Source: Ulvibacterium sp965228935 (GTDB lineage: Bacteria > Bacteroidota > Bacteroidia > Flavobacteriales > Flavobacteriaceae). From it: a DNA stretch of 64,000 nt. The stretch's first letter is position 1. Every line of letters starts with the position of its first letter. Below, piece after piece: positions 42,686 to 51,401 of the stretch. The notes under the pieces are model-generated. The model saw nothing but the letters and a program-made list of their open reading frames with translations, was not told the origin of the DNA and did no database searches. The stretch covers positions 2,666,001 through 2,730,000 of the forward strand of contig NZ_OZ245846.1 of the NCBI RefSeq assembly GCF_965228935.1, written 5' to 3'. The position numbers and the translations under genes were made by a program.

Positions 42686-42758
42686 GCGGGAGTAGCTCAG
42701 TTGGTAGAGCGTCAGCCTTCCAAGCTGAATGTCGCCGGTTCGAACCCGGTCTCCCGCT
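42686..42758 (+). tRNA. tRNA-Gly (TCC)
   Basis: 73 nt. Acceptor GCGGGAG/CTCCCGC, D arm GCTCAGTTGGTAGAGC, anticodon loop CTTCCAA with TCC, T arm GCCGGTTCGAACCCGGT-type, discriminator T. Confidence 0.95.
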
Positions 42759-42813
42759 CAAAAAAGACTGAGTTGACGTTTGTGGTTTTAAAGCCGAAAC
42801 TTTAAACTTTGAA

Positions 42814-42830
42814 CCTGCCCGAAGGTCAGG
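42814..42830. repeat. Imperfect palindrome in the tRNA cluster
   Basis: CCTGCCCGAAGGTCAGG: arms of 7 with one mismatch around GAA. Lies between tRNA-Gly and the second tRNA-Thr. May be another short dispersed repeat; only one copy in the window. Confidence 0.4.
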
Positions 42831-42849
42831 CGGGGATGAAACCCAAAAA

Positions 42850-42921
42850 GCCGGCGTAGCTCAGGGGTAGAGCGTTTCCTTGGTAAGGAAGAGGTCACGA
42901 GTTCAAATCTCGTCGTTGGCT
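42850..42921 (+). tRNA. tRNA-Thr (GGT)
   Basis: 72 nt. Acceptor GCCGGCG/CGTTGGC (two G-U pairs), anticodon loop CTTGGTAA with GGT, T arm CGAGTTCAAATCTCG, discriminator T. 53 bp upstream of tuf. Confidence 0.93.
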
Positions 42922-42974
42922 CAATAAAAATATAATTGTACACTAATATATAACTAAGATTAAATTCATTAAAA

Positions 42975-44162
42975 ATGGCAAAGGAAACTTTTGATCGTTC
43001 CAAACCGCACTTAAATATAGGTACTATTGGACACGTAGATCACGGTAAAACTACATTGACTGCCGCTATTACAACCGTTTTGGCAAATGCAGGGCTTTCT
43101 GAAATTAGAAGTTTCGATTCTATCGATAACGCTCCGGAGGAGAAAGAAAGGGGTATCACCATTAACACCTCCCACGTAGAGTATCAAACAGCCAATCGTC
43201 ACTATGCACATGTAGACTGTCCAGGTCACGCGGATTATGTAAAGAACATGGTTACAGGTGCTGCCCAGATGGATGGTGCCATATTGGTGGTTGCCGCTAC
43301 CGATGGTCCTATGCCACAGACTCGTGAGCACATCCTTTTGGGTCGTCAGGTAGGTATTCCAAGAATCGTGGTTTTCATGAACAAAGTGGATATGGTGGAT
43401 GATGATGAACTTATAGAATTGGTTGAAATGGAAGTAAGGGAATTGCTTTCTTTCTATGAGTACGACGGGGATAATGGGCCTGTAATTGCAGGTTCTGCTT
43501 TAGGAGCCCTGAATGGTGAGCAAAAGTGGGTGGATACCGTAATGGAATTGATGGAAGCGGTAGACACTTGGATCGAGCTTCCAAAACGGGATGTTGACAA
43601 GGATTTCTTAATGCCTGTTGAGGATGTTTTCACCATTACAGGTCGGGGTACCGTGGCTACAGGTCGTATCGAGACCGGTGTGGCAAATACGGGAGATCCA
43701 GTAGAGATTATTGGAATGGGTGCCGAGAAATTGACTTCCACCATTACCGGTGTGGAAATGTTCCGCAAAATTTTGGATAGGGGCGAGGCCGGTGACAACG
43801 TTGGTATCCTTTTAAGAGGTATAGAAAAATCGGATATAAAAAGAGGGATGGTAATCTGTAAGCCAGGTTCCGTGAAGCCTCATGCCAAATTTGAAGCTGA
43901 GGTCTATATCCTTAAGAAAGAAGAAGGTGGGCGCCATACCCCGTTCCATAACAACTATCGTCCTCAATTCTATGTAAGGACTACGGATGTTACGGGTAAC
44001 ATCAACCTTCCTGATGGAGTTGAGATGGTAATGCCTGGGGATAACCTTACAATTACCGTTGATTTGATTCAGGCAATCGCCTTGAATGTCGGTCTGCGTT
44101 TCGCTATTCGTGAAGGAGGTAGAACCGTGGGTGCCGGACAGGTAACCAAGATATTGGATTAA
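42975..44162 (+). CDS. tuf: Elongation factor Tu
   Basis: 395 aa. Delivers aminoacyl-tRNA to the ribosome. G1 GHVDHGKTT, G2 RGITINTSHVEY, G3 DCPGHADYVKNM, G4 NKVD, G5 SAL; domain II RGTVATGRIETG and domain III FRPQFYVRTTDVTG-type segment (here YRPQFYVRTTDVTG). In the order tRNA-Thr, Tyr, Gly, Thr, tuf, the same as the E. coli tufB operon. A hairpin follows. Confidence 0.99.
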   Translation: MAKETFDRSKPHLNIGTIGHVDHGKTTLTAAITTVLANAGLSEIRSFDSIDNAPEEKERGITINTSHVEYQTANRHYAHVDCPGHADYVKNMVTGAAQMDGAILVVAATDGPMPQTREHILLGRQVGIPRIVVFMNKVDMVDDDELIELVEMEVRELLSFYEYDGDNGPVIAGSALGALNGEQKWVDTVMELMEAVDTWIELPKRDVDKDFLMPVEDVFTITGRGTVATGRIETGVANTGDPVEIIGMGAEKLTSTITGVEMFRKILDRGEAGDNVGILLRGIEKSDIKRGMVICKPGSVKPHAKFEAEVYILKKEEGGRHTPFHNNYRPQFYVRTTDVTGNINLPDGVEMVMPGDNLTITVDLIQAIALNVGLRFAIREGGRTVGAGQVTKILD

Positions 44163-44188
44163 TATTTTAGATAATTTATAGTGTAGGT

Positions 44189-44220
44189 AAAGGGTGTTCC
44201 GCGTTCAGTGGGACACCTTT
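44189..44220 (+). terminator. Hairpin downstream of tuf
   Basis: AAAGGGTGTTCC and GGGACACCTTT form an imperfect stem with a GCGTTCAGT-type loop; followed by TCCC, not a T-run, so it may attenuate or process rather than terminate the tuf transcript. Confidence 0.5.
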
Positions 44221-44232
44221 CCCTGCAATTAT

Positions 44233-44280
44233 AAACGGGTGTAGCTCTCCCGATAGTTATTGGGAGGTAGAGCACCACAG
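44233..44280 (+). pseudogene. Truncated 5' copy of tRNA-Trp carrying a palindrome
   Basis: AAACGGGTGTAGCTC (44233-44247) and GTAGAGCAC repeat the 5' end and D arm of the tRNA-Trp gene that starts at 44283. The D loop is replaced by a palindromic segment: CTCCCGATAGTTATTGGGAG (44247-44266, one G-T in the arms). The copy stops after the D stem, so no tRNA can form. Confidence 0.85.
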
Positions 44281-44282
44281 AA

Positions 44283-44355
44283 ACGGGTGTAGCTCAGTTG
44301 GTAGAGCACTGGTCTCCAAAACCAGGTGTCGGGAGTTCGAGTCTCTCCTCCCGTG
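44283..44355 (+). tRNA. tRNA-Trp (CCA)
   Basis: 73 nt. Anticodon loop TCTCCAAAA with CCA, D arm GCTCAGTTGGTAGAGC, T arm GGGAGTTCGAGTCTCTC. The acceptor ACGGGTG/CTCCCGT has a T-T mismatch at position 6:67. Discriminator G. It is flanked by partial copies of itself on both sides (44233-44280 and 44411-44430). Confidence 0.93.
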
Positions 44356-44377
44356 CAGAGTTAAACGGAAGTTAATG

Positions 44378-44410
44378 GGGCGAGAAGCCTGTCCTGAGCG
44401 TAGTCGAAGG
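44378..44410 (+). repeat. 33-nt repeat element, copy 2 (tRNA-Trp locus)
   Basis: Starts GGGCGAGAAGCCTGTCC and ends GAGCGTAGTCGAAGG; differs from copy 1 (42451-42483) at three positions only. Directly followed by a duplicated 3' end of tRNA-Trp. Confidence 0.85.
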
Positions 44411-44430
44411 GAGTCTCTCCTCCCATGCAG
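44411..44430 (+). repeat. Duplicated 3' end of tRNA-Trp
   Basis: GAGTCTCTCCTCCCATGCAG, 19 of 20 bases identical to 44339-44358 (G to A in the acceptor arm). It begins at the same T-loop position as the tRNA-Thr duplication. Confidence 0.9.
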
Positions 44431-44445
44431 GATAAAAGAAGAAGT

Positions 44446-44634
44446 ATGTTGACATATATAAAGGAATCGATTGAAGAACTAAGGAATAATGTGACCTTGC
44501 CTTCTAGGGCTGAATCCTCTAATTTGATGGTCGTGGTAGCCGTTTTTTCAATTCTTTTTGCCTTGGCGACTTGGGGAGTGGACACGGTCTTCAGTAAATT
44601 GATTCAATTGTATTTCAATAACATTCTAAACTAA
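44446..44634 (+). CDS. secE: Preprotein translocase subunit SecE
   Basis: 62 aa from the ATG at 44446 (MLTYIKESIEELRNNVTLP). Single-helix SecE: amphipathic N-terminal helix, then one transmembrane segment (about 24-46, VVVAVFSILFALATWGVDT). Clamps SecY in the translocon. The codons upstream of this ATG derive from the duplicated tRNA end, so that start is unlikely. nusG follows 10 bp later. Confidence 0.95.
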   Translation: MLTYIKESIEELRNNVTLPSRAESSNLMVVVAVFSILFALATWGVDTVFSKLIQLYFNNILN

Positions 44635-44644
44635 TTGGATCGCT

Positions 44645-45196
44645 ATGTCGGAAGTACTGGAAAAAAAGTGGTATGTGGTAAGGGCGGTCAGTGGTCAGGA
44701 AAATAAGATCAAGGGCTACATTGAAAGCGAAGTGGAGCGTCATGGATTTTCTGACTATCTGGAAGATGTCCTAGTGCCTACCGAGAAGGTTATCCAAATC
44801 CGTAATGGGAAAAAAATAAATAAGGAAAGGGTCTATTTCCCGGGCTATATAATGATCAAGGCCAATTTGGGCGGGGAGATGATACATATCATTCGTTCTA
44901 TAACCAATGTCATAGGTTTTTTGGGCGAGACAAAAGGAGGGGATCCCGTACCCTTACGAAAGTCCGAAGTAAACCGGATGTTAGGTAAGGTAGACGAGCT
45001 GGCCGTAAATACGGATAGTGTGGCCATACCTTTTGTCCATGGGGAAACGGTCAAGGTTATTGATGGTCCATTTAATGGGTTCAATGGAACCGTGGAAAAG
45101 ATAAATGAAGAAAAGCGTAAACTTGAGGTTATGGTTAAGATTTTCGGAAGAAAGACCCCATTGGAGCTCAGTTATATGCAAGTTGAAAAGATTTAA
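44645..45196 (+). CDS. nusG: Transcription termination/antitermination protein NusG
   Basis: 183 aa. NGN domain KWYVVRAVSGQENKIKGYIE, VYFPGYIMIK, and C-terminal KOW domain VKVIDGPFNGFNGTVEKINEEKR-type region. Binds RNA polymerase, suppresses pausing and couples transcription to translation. Standard secE-nusG-rplK order. Confidence 0.97.
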   Translation: MSEVLEKKWYVVRAVSGQENKIKGYIESEVERHGFSDYLEDVLVPTEKVIQIRNGKKINKERVYFPGYIMIKANLGGEMIHIIRSITNVIGFLGETKGGDPVPLRKSEVNRMLGKVDELAVNTDSVAIPFVHGETVKVIDGPFNGFNGTVEKINEEKRKLEVMVKIFGRKTPLELSYMQVEKI

Positions 45197-45266
45197 GGAA
45201 AAATTGTTACATATTTCAAAGTTGTGTTGCTTCCAATTAAACACGCTTTCAATTTAATTTTAAAGA

Positions 45267-45704
45267 ATGGCAAAAGAAGTAGGTAAAGTAGTTAAACTAC
45301 AAGTTAGGGGAGGTGCTGCGAATCCATCGCCACCGGTTGGACCCGCCTTAGGTGCTGCCGGCGTTAACATCATGGAGTTCTGTAAGCAGTTCAATGCAAG
45401 AACACAGGACAAACCGGGCAAGGTATTGCCCGTTGTTATCACCGTTTACAAGGACAAATCGTTCGATTTTGTTGTAAAAACACCACCGGCGGCAGTTCAA
45501 TTGATGGAAGCAGCTAAGATTAAAAAAGGATCTGGCGAACCTAACCGAGTTAAATTAGGTAGTGTAACCTGGGATCAGATCAAGGCAATTGCCGAAGATA
45601 AAATGGTGGACCTTAATGCCTTTACCGTAGAATCCGCAATGAGTATGGTTGCGGGTACGGCACGGTCAATGGGTATGAAGGTTTCAGGGAAAAGACCTTT
45701 TTAA
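45267..45704 (+). CDS. rplK: 50S ribosomal protein uL11
   Basis: 145 aa. GGAANPSPPVGPALGAAGVNIMEFCKQFNART-like opening, then FVVKTPPAAVQLMEAA and the C-terminal rRNA-binding MSMVAGTARSMG. Part of the GTPase-associated centre. rplA follows 19 bp later. Confidence 0.98.
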   Translation: MAKEVGKVVKLQVRGGAANPSPPVGPALGAAGVNIMEFCKQFNARTQDKPGKVLPVVITVYKDKSFDFVVKTPPAAVQLMEAAKIKKGSGEPNRVKLGSVTWDQIKAIAEDKMVDLNAFTVESAMSMVAGTARSMGMKVSGKRPF

Positions 45705-45723
45705 ATCTTAAAAAGCAACTGAA

Positions 45724-46413
45724 ATGGCAAAGTTAACAAAGAAGCAGAAAGAAGCCCATGCCAAAATAGAGAAGGACAAGCTCTATTCAGTGGACGAGGC
45801 CTCGGCTTTGGTAAAAGAGATAACCAATACAAAATTCGATGCATCCGTAGATTTGGCGGTTCGATTGGGGGTGGATCCCAGAAAAGCGAATCAAATGGTA
45901 AGAGGGGTAGTTACCTTACCTCATGGTACCGGTAAGGATGTTAAGGTTTTGGCTTTGGTCACACCGGATAAAGAGGCAGAAGCCCAGGAAGCCGGTGCCG
46001 ATTATGTGGGATTGAACGAATATTTGGATAAGATCAAGGGTGGCTGGACGGATGTCGATGTCATCATTACTATGCCCAGTGTTATGGGGAAACTAGGCCC
46101 TTTGGGTCGTGTTTTGGGGCCAAGAGGCCTAATGCCCAATCCAAAAACGGGTACGGTCACTATGGATGTCGGTAAGGCGGTTTCCGATGTAAAGGCTGGT
46201 AAGATCGATTTCAAGGTAGATAAGACCGGTATTGTACATGCAGCTATTGGAAAGGCCTCTTTTTCGGCCGATAAGATAGCGGGTAATGCCAGGGAATTGC
46301 TGGATACTTTGGTAAAGCTTAAGCCAGCTGCGGCCAAAGGAGTGTATATGAAGAGCATTTATATGTCTAGTACTATGAGCCCTAGTGTACAATTAGATCC
46401 AAAAACCGTATAA
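45724..46413 (+). CDS. rplA: 50S ribosomal protein uL1
   Basis: 229 aa. MGKLGPLGRVLGPRGLMPNPK, DFKVDKTGIVHAAIGKASF and the terminal YMKSIYMSSTMSPSV are uL1 signatures. Forms the L1 stalk; in other bacteria it represses its own operon, but I did not identify a binding site here. Confidence 0.98.
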   Translation: MAKLTKKQKEAHAKIEKDKLYSVDEASALVKEITNTKFDASVDLAVRLGVDPRKANQMVRGVVTLPHGTGKDVKVLALVTPDKEAEAQEAGADYVGLNEYLDKIKGGWTDVDVIITMPSVMGKLGPLGRVLGPRGLMPNPKTGTVTMDVGKAVSDVKAGKIDFKVDKTGIVHAAIGKASFSADKIAGNARELLDTLVKLKPAAAKGVYMKSIYMSSTMSPSVQLDPKTV

Positions 46414-46440
46414 TTCCGCTGGGAGTTAAAAATTAGTAGT

Positions 46441-46959
46441 ATGACAAGAGAAGAAAAAGCAAACGTAATACAGGATCTGACTGCTCAGCTATCCGATAAT
46501 TCTACCATTTATTTGGCCGACATATCGGGATTGAATGCCTCCATGACTTCGGATTTGCGAAGGGCATGTTTCAAGGCCAATGTTAAGCTATCCGTGGTTA
46601 AGAACACCTTGCTCGCCAAGGCGATGGAGGCTTCGGATAAGGAGTTCGGTGAACTCCCCGAGGTTTTAAAGGGAAACACCTCCTTGATGTTCTCGGAGAC
46701 CGGAAACGGTCCCGCAAAACTGATTAAGAACTTCAGGAAAAAATCGGATAGGCCCTTGTTGAAAGGAGCCTTTATTGAGGAGGCGATTTTTATAGGGGAC
46801 GATAAGTTGGATACCCTTGTGAGTATCAAATCCAAGGAGGAGATCATTGGGGACATTATCGGATTACTGCAATCACCGGCCAAGAATGTTATTTCTGGCC
46901 TGAAATCTGGTGGAGGCAAGCTCGCCGGTATCCTGAAGACGCTTTCCGAAAAAGAATAA
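46441..46959 (+). CDS. rplJ: 50S ribosomal protein uL10
   Basis: 172 aa. IYLADISGLNASMTSDLRRACF, VVKNTLLAKA and C-terminal helices that bind bL12 dimers. Base of the ribosomal stalk. Followed by rplL after 50 bp. Confidence 0.97.
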   Translation: MTREEKANVIQDLTAQLSDNSTIYLADISGLNASMTSDLRRACFKANVKLSVVKNTLLAKAMEASDKEFGELPEVLKGNTSLMFSETGNGPAKLIKNFRKKSDRPLLKGAFIEEAIFIGDDKLDTLVSIKSKEEIIGDIIGLLQSPAKNVISGLKSGGGKLAGILKTLSEKE

Positions 46960-47009
46960 GCACACACTAAAACTAAGTATATTTTAAAATTTTATTAAAC
47001 GATAGAAAA

Positions 47010-47393
47010 ATGGCAGATTTAAAGGATTTCGCAGAACAGTTGGTTAATCTTACCGTAAAAGAGGTAAACGAATTGGCCGATATATTAAAAGAAGAGTACG
47101 GTATAGAGCCTGCAGCTGCTGCCGTAGCTGTAGCCGGAGGCGCCGCCGCTGGAGGTGGGGAAGCTGAGGCCGCGGAGGAAAAAACAGAATTCGACGTAAT
47201 TTTGAATGCTCCCGGAGGGTCTAAGCTTGCCGTTGTAAAATTGGTCAAGGAATTGACAGGATTAGGATTAAAAGATGCCAAGGACATTGTTGATAGTGCA
47301 CCAAAAGCCGTTAAGGAAGGTGTAAGTAAAGACGAAGCCGAAGGAATCAAAAAATCATTGGAAGAAGCAGGAGCGGAAGTTGAGCTTAAATAA
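47010..47393 (+). CDS. rplL: 50S ribosomal protein bL12
   Basis: 127 aa. N-terminal dimer domain (LKDFAEQLVNLTVKEVNELADIL), Ala/Gly-rich hinge (AAAAVAVAGGAAAGGGEAEA) and C-terminal domain (FDVILNAPGGSKLAVVKLVKELTGL). Recruits translational GTPases. A hairpin with a T-run follows before rpoB. Confidence 0.98.
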   Translation: MADLKDFAEQLVNLTVKEVNELADILKEEYGIEPAAAAVAVAGGAAAGGGEAEAAEEKTEFDVILNAPGGSKLAVVKLVKELTGLGLKDAKDIVDSAPKAVKEGVSKDEAEGIKKSLEEAGAEVELK

Positions 47394-47417
47394 TAGCAGC
47401 GACTATAGCATATTGGT

Positions 47418-47462
47418 TTAGGTCTTTTCCCGTCTTTTCGGGGTTAGACCTAAGCCTTTTTA
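47418..47462 (+). terminator. Partial terminator/attenuator between rplL and rpoB
   Basis: TTAGGTCT (47418-47425) pairs with AGACCTAA (47446-47453) around an inner CCCG/CGGG stem, followed by CTTTTTAT. It resembles the rplL-rpoB attenuator of other bacteria, which reduces readthrough into the polymerase genes. The adjacent 140-bp gap shows no other feature. Confidence 0.7.
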
Positions 47463-47535
47463 TACATAATACATTTTGCGTATATGAGGGCATATACGAC
47501 CTATTTATCATTCACGATCAAAATACTGTCCATAG

Positions 47536-50500
47536 ATGTTCACACAACAAACTGAAAGAATAAATTTTGCATCCGCTAAGAACACGCCGGAATACCCGGA
47601 TTTCTTGGACATCCAGATAAAATCTTTTCAGGATTTTTTTCAACTTGAGACCAAATCGGATGAAAGGGGCAATGAAGGTCTGTACAATACCTTTATGGAA
47701 AACTTTCCAATAACGGACACGAGGAACCAGTTCGTGCTCGAATTTTTGGATTATTTTATAGATCCCCCCAGATATTCAATTCAAGAGTGCATTGAACGGG
47801 GTCTTACCTATAGCGTACCCTTAAAGGCAAGATTGAAATTATACTGTACCGATCCGGAACACGAGGATTTTGAGACCATTGTACAAGATGTGTATCTAGG
47901 GACCATTCCTTATATGACGCCTAGCGGTACTTTTGTAATTAATGGCGCCGAAAGAGTGGTTGTTTCACAGCTTCACCGTTCACCAGGGGTCTTTTTCGGA
48001 CAGTCTTTCCATGCCAATGGTACCAAACTATATTCGGCCAGGGTAATTCCTTTTAAAGGTTCTTGGATCGAGTTTGCTACGGATATCAATGGTGTTATGT
48101 ATGCCTATATTGATAGAAAGAAAAAATTACCGGTTACTACGTTGTTCAGGGCTATAGGATTTGAGCGGGACAAGGATATCTTGGAAATTTTTGACCTTTC
48201 CGAAGAGGTAAAGGTCTCCAAAGCAGGACTGAAGAAAATTCTGGGCCGTAAATTGGCGGCAAGGGTTTTGAACACTTGGCATGAGGACTTTGTAGATGAG
48301 GATACCGGAGAAGTGGTTTCCATTGAACGGAACGAAATTGTTTTGGATCGGGATACCATTCTTGAGAAGGAACACATCGATGAGATTTTGGACACCGATG
48401 TAAAAACAATTCTGCTTCATAAGGAGAACAATGCACAGTCGGATTATGCCATTATCCACAATACCTTGCAAAAGGATCCTACCAACTCCGAAAAGGAAGC
48501 CGTAGAGCACATCTATCGTCAATTGCGTAACGCGGAGCCACCCGATGAGGAAACCGCTCGTGGTATTATAGACAAATTGTTCTTTTCCGATCAGCGGTAT
48601 AATCTGGGAGAGGTAGGCCGTTATCGGATGAACAAAAAATTGGGTCTGGATATCGGAATGGACAAACAGGTATTGACCAAGGACGATATCATTACCATCA
48701 TAAAATATCTGATAGAACTTATAAATTCCAAAGCGGAGATCGATGATATAGATCACTTATCCAATCGTCGTGTACGTACCGTTGGGGAACAGTTGTCCTC
48801 TCAATTTGGGGTAGGTTTGGCCCGTATGGCACGGACCATTCGCGAACGGATGAACGTAAGGGACAACGAGGTATTTACACCTATAGATTTGATCAATGCA
48901 AAGACGTTGTCCTCGGTTATCAATTCATTCTTTGGTACAAACCAATTGTCCCAGTTTATGGATCAGACCAATCCGTTGGCCGAGATAACACACAAGAGAA
49001 GATTGTCCGCATTGGGACCAGGAGGCCTTTCGAGGGAAAGGGCAGGATTTGAGGTGCGCGACGTACACTATACCCATTATGGAAGACTGTGTCCGATCGA
49101 AACCCCGGAAGGGCCCAATATCGGTTTGATTTCATCACTTTCCGTTTTTGCCAAGGTTAATCCCATGGGCTTTTTGGAAACCCCATATCGTAAAGTCGAA
49201 AATGGTAAGGTGAACACCAAGGAGTATTCGTACTTAAGTGCGGAAGAAGAGGAAGGAATGAAAATAGCGCAAGCAAACATTCCTATGAAAGATGATGGTA
49301 CTATTGATAATGATAAGGTCATTGCCCGTGAAGAAGGGGATTTTCCCGTTGTAGATCCTTCCGAAGTGAACTACACGGATGTGGCACCTAACCAGATAGC
49401 CTCTATTTCCGCTTCCTTGATTCCGTTTTTGGAACATGATGATGCCAACCGTGCATTAATGGGATCTAACATGATGCGCCAGGCCGTTCCCCTATTGAAA
49501 CCGCAATCACCGATTGTTGGTACAGGATTGGAACGTCAAGTGGCTTCGGACTCCAGGGTATTGATCAATGCGGAGGGTGAAGGAGTAATAGAATATGTGG
49601 ACGCCGAAAAGATCACTATCAAGTACAACAGAACGGATGCCGAAAGGTTAGTAAGTTTCGAGGAAGATGAAAAGACGTATGAATTGGTCAAATTCAGAAA
49701 GACCAATCAAGGTACCAGTATCAACTTGAAGCCCATAGTAAGCAAAGGTGATAAAGTTAAGAAAGGACAGGTTCTTTGTGAGGGCTACGCCACTGAAAAT
49801 GGTGAATTGGCCTTAGGACGGAACCTTACCGTTGCCTTTATGCCCTGGAAGGGATATAACTTTGAGGATGCCATCGTGATTTCTGAAAAAGTGGTACGTG
49901 AGGATATCTTTACTTCCATCCATGTAGATGAGTACGCTTTGGAGGTACGGGATACCAAATTGGGTGCCGAGGAATTGACCCATGACATACCCAATGTTTC
50001 CGAGGAAGCCACTAAGGATTTGGACGAAAACGGAATGATCCGTATCGGTGCAGAGGTAAAACCTGGGGATATCCTTATTGGTAAGATTACACCAAAAGGG
50101 GAATCCGATCCTACACCAGAGGAAAAGCTACTTCGTGCTATTTTCGGAGATAAGGCGGGTGATGTAAAGGATGCTTCCTTAAAGGCCTCACCATCCCTGA
50201 CCGGTGTTGTCATCGATAAGAAGTTGTTCTCGCGGTCTATTAAGGACAAGCGGAAACGTTCAGAGGACAAAGAGGCCATTTCCAATTTGGAGATGGAATA
50301 TGAAGTAAAATTTCAACAGCTAAAGGATATTTTAGTTGAGAAACTGTTCTCCTTGATCAGTGGAAAGACGTCCCAGGGCGTTTTGAACGATTTGGGCGAA
50401 GAAGTTCTTCCAAAGGGCAAAAAGTATACCATTAAGATGTTGAATGCCGTGGATGACTTTGCGCATTTGGTGGGTGGAAGCTGGACAACGGATAAGGAAA

Positions 50501-51345
50501 CCAACGCATCGGTGGCCGACCTGCTCCATAATTACAAGATTAAACTGAACGACCTACAAGGGAACCTAAGAAGGGATAAATTCACAATTTCCGTCGGGGA
50601 TGAATTGCCCGCGGGTATCATGAAGCTGGCCAAGGTTTACATTGCCAAAAAGCGCAAACTTAAAGTCGGTGATAAAATGGCGGGGCGTCATGGTAACAAG
50701 GGTATTGTTTCCAGAATAGTACGTCAGGAAGACATGCCTTTCCTGGAAGATGGAACCCCCGTGGACATCGTATTGAACCCGCTTGGGGTACCATCACGTA
50801 TGAACATCGGGCAAATTTATGAAACTGTTCTCGGATGGGCCGGCCTTAAATTGGGCAAAAAATATGCAACGGCCATTTTTGATGGGGCCACGTTGGATGA
50901 AATCAACGGGTATACGGATGAGGCGGGTATCCCCAGATATGGACATACCTACCTTTACGATGGAGGCACTGGGGAACGATTTGATCAACCGGCCACTGTT
51001 GGGGTCATCTACATGCTAAAATTAGGCCATATGGTAGATGATAAGATGCATGCCAGATCTATTGGGCCGTATTCCTTGATTACGCAACAACCTTTGGGCG
51101 GGAAAGCTCAATTTGGAGGTCAGCGTTTTGGGGAGATGGAAGTATGGGCCCTGGAAGCCTATGGTGCTTCCGCCACCTTGCGGGAGATATTGACGGTTAA
51201 ATCCGATGATGTGATCGGTAGGGCAAAAACCTACGAGTCCATCGTAAAGGGCGAGACCATGCCAGAACCTGGATTACCAGAATCCTTTAACGTATTGATG
51301 CACGAACTGAAAGGTTTGGGTCTGGATATACGCTTGGAGGAATAA
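47536..51345 (+). CDS. rpoB: RNA polymerase beta subunit
   Basis: 1269 aa, usual for Bacteroidota. Rifampicin-region segment FFGTNQLSQFMDQTNPLAEITHKRRLSALGPGGL and RLCPIETPEGPNIGLI are typical; KVGDKMAGRHGNKGIVS and the C-terminal GGQRFGEMEVWALEAYGA close the active centre. 56 bp before rpoC. Confidence 0.99.
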   Translation: MFTQQTERINFASAKNTPEYPDFLDIQIKSFQDFFQLETKSDERGNEGLYNTFMENFPITDTRNQFVLEFLDYFIDPPRYSIQECIERGLTYSVPLKARLKLYCTDPEHEDFETIVQDVYLGTIPYMTPSGTFVINGAERVVVSQLHRSPGVFFGQSFHANGTKLYSARVIPFKGSWIEFATDINGVMYAYIDRKKKLPVTTLFRAIGFERDKDILEIFDLSEEVKVSKAGLKKILGRKLAARVLNTWHEDFVDEDTGEVVSIERNEIVLDRDTILEKEHIDEILDTDVKTILLHKENNAQSDYAIIHNTLQKDPTNSEKEAVEHIYRQLRNAEPPDEETARGIIDKLFFSDQRYNLGEVGRYRMNKKLGLDIGMDKQVLTKDDIITIIKYLIELINSKAEIDDIDHLSNRRVRTVGEQLSSQFGVGLARMARTIRERMNVRDNEVFTPIDLINAKTLSSVINSFFGTNQLSQFMDQTNPLAEITHKRRLSALGPGGLSRERAGFEVRDVHYTHYGRLCPIETPEGPNIGLISSLSVFAKVNPMGFLETPYRKVENGKVNTKEYSYLSAEEEEGMKIAQANIPMKDDGTIDNDKVIAREEGDFPVVDPSEVNYTDVAPNQIASISASLIPFLEHDDANRALMGSNMMRQAVPLLKPQSPIVGTGLERQVASDSRVLINAEGEGVIEYVDAEKITIKYNRTDAERLVSFEEDEKTYELVKFRKTNQGTSINLKPIVSKGDKVKKGQVLCEGYATENGELALGRNLTVAFMPWKGYNFEDAIVISEKVVREDIFTSIHVDEYALEVRDTKLGAEELTHDIPNVSEEATKDLDENGMIRIGAEVKPGDILIGKITPKGESDPTPEEKLLRAIFGDKAGDVKDASLKASPSLTGVVIDKKLFSRSIKDKRKRSEDKEAISNLEMEYEVKFQQLKDILVEKLFSLISGKTSQGVLNDLGEEVLPKGKKYTIKMLNAVDDFAHLVGGSWTTDKETNASVADLLHNYKIKLNDLQGNLRRDKFTISVGDELPAGIMKLAKVYIAKKRKLKVGDKMAGRHGNKGIVSRIVRQEDMPFLEDGTPVDIVLNPLGVPSRMNIGQIYETVLGWAGLKLGKKYATAIFDGATLDEINGYTDEAGIPRYGHTYLYDGGTGERFDQPATVGVIYMLKLGHMVDDKMHARSIGPYSLITQQPLGGKAQFGGQRFGEMEVWALEAYGASATLREILTVKSDDVIGRAKTYESIVKGETMPEPGLPESFNVLMHELKGLGLDIRLEE

Positions 51346-51401
51346 ACAAATCGATATAGCGATTTAAGAACACACATTTTAATTTAGTATCACCATATAT
51401 C

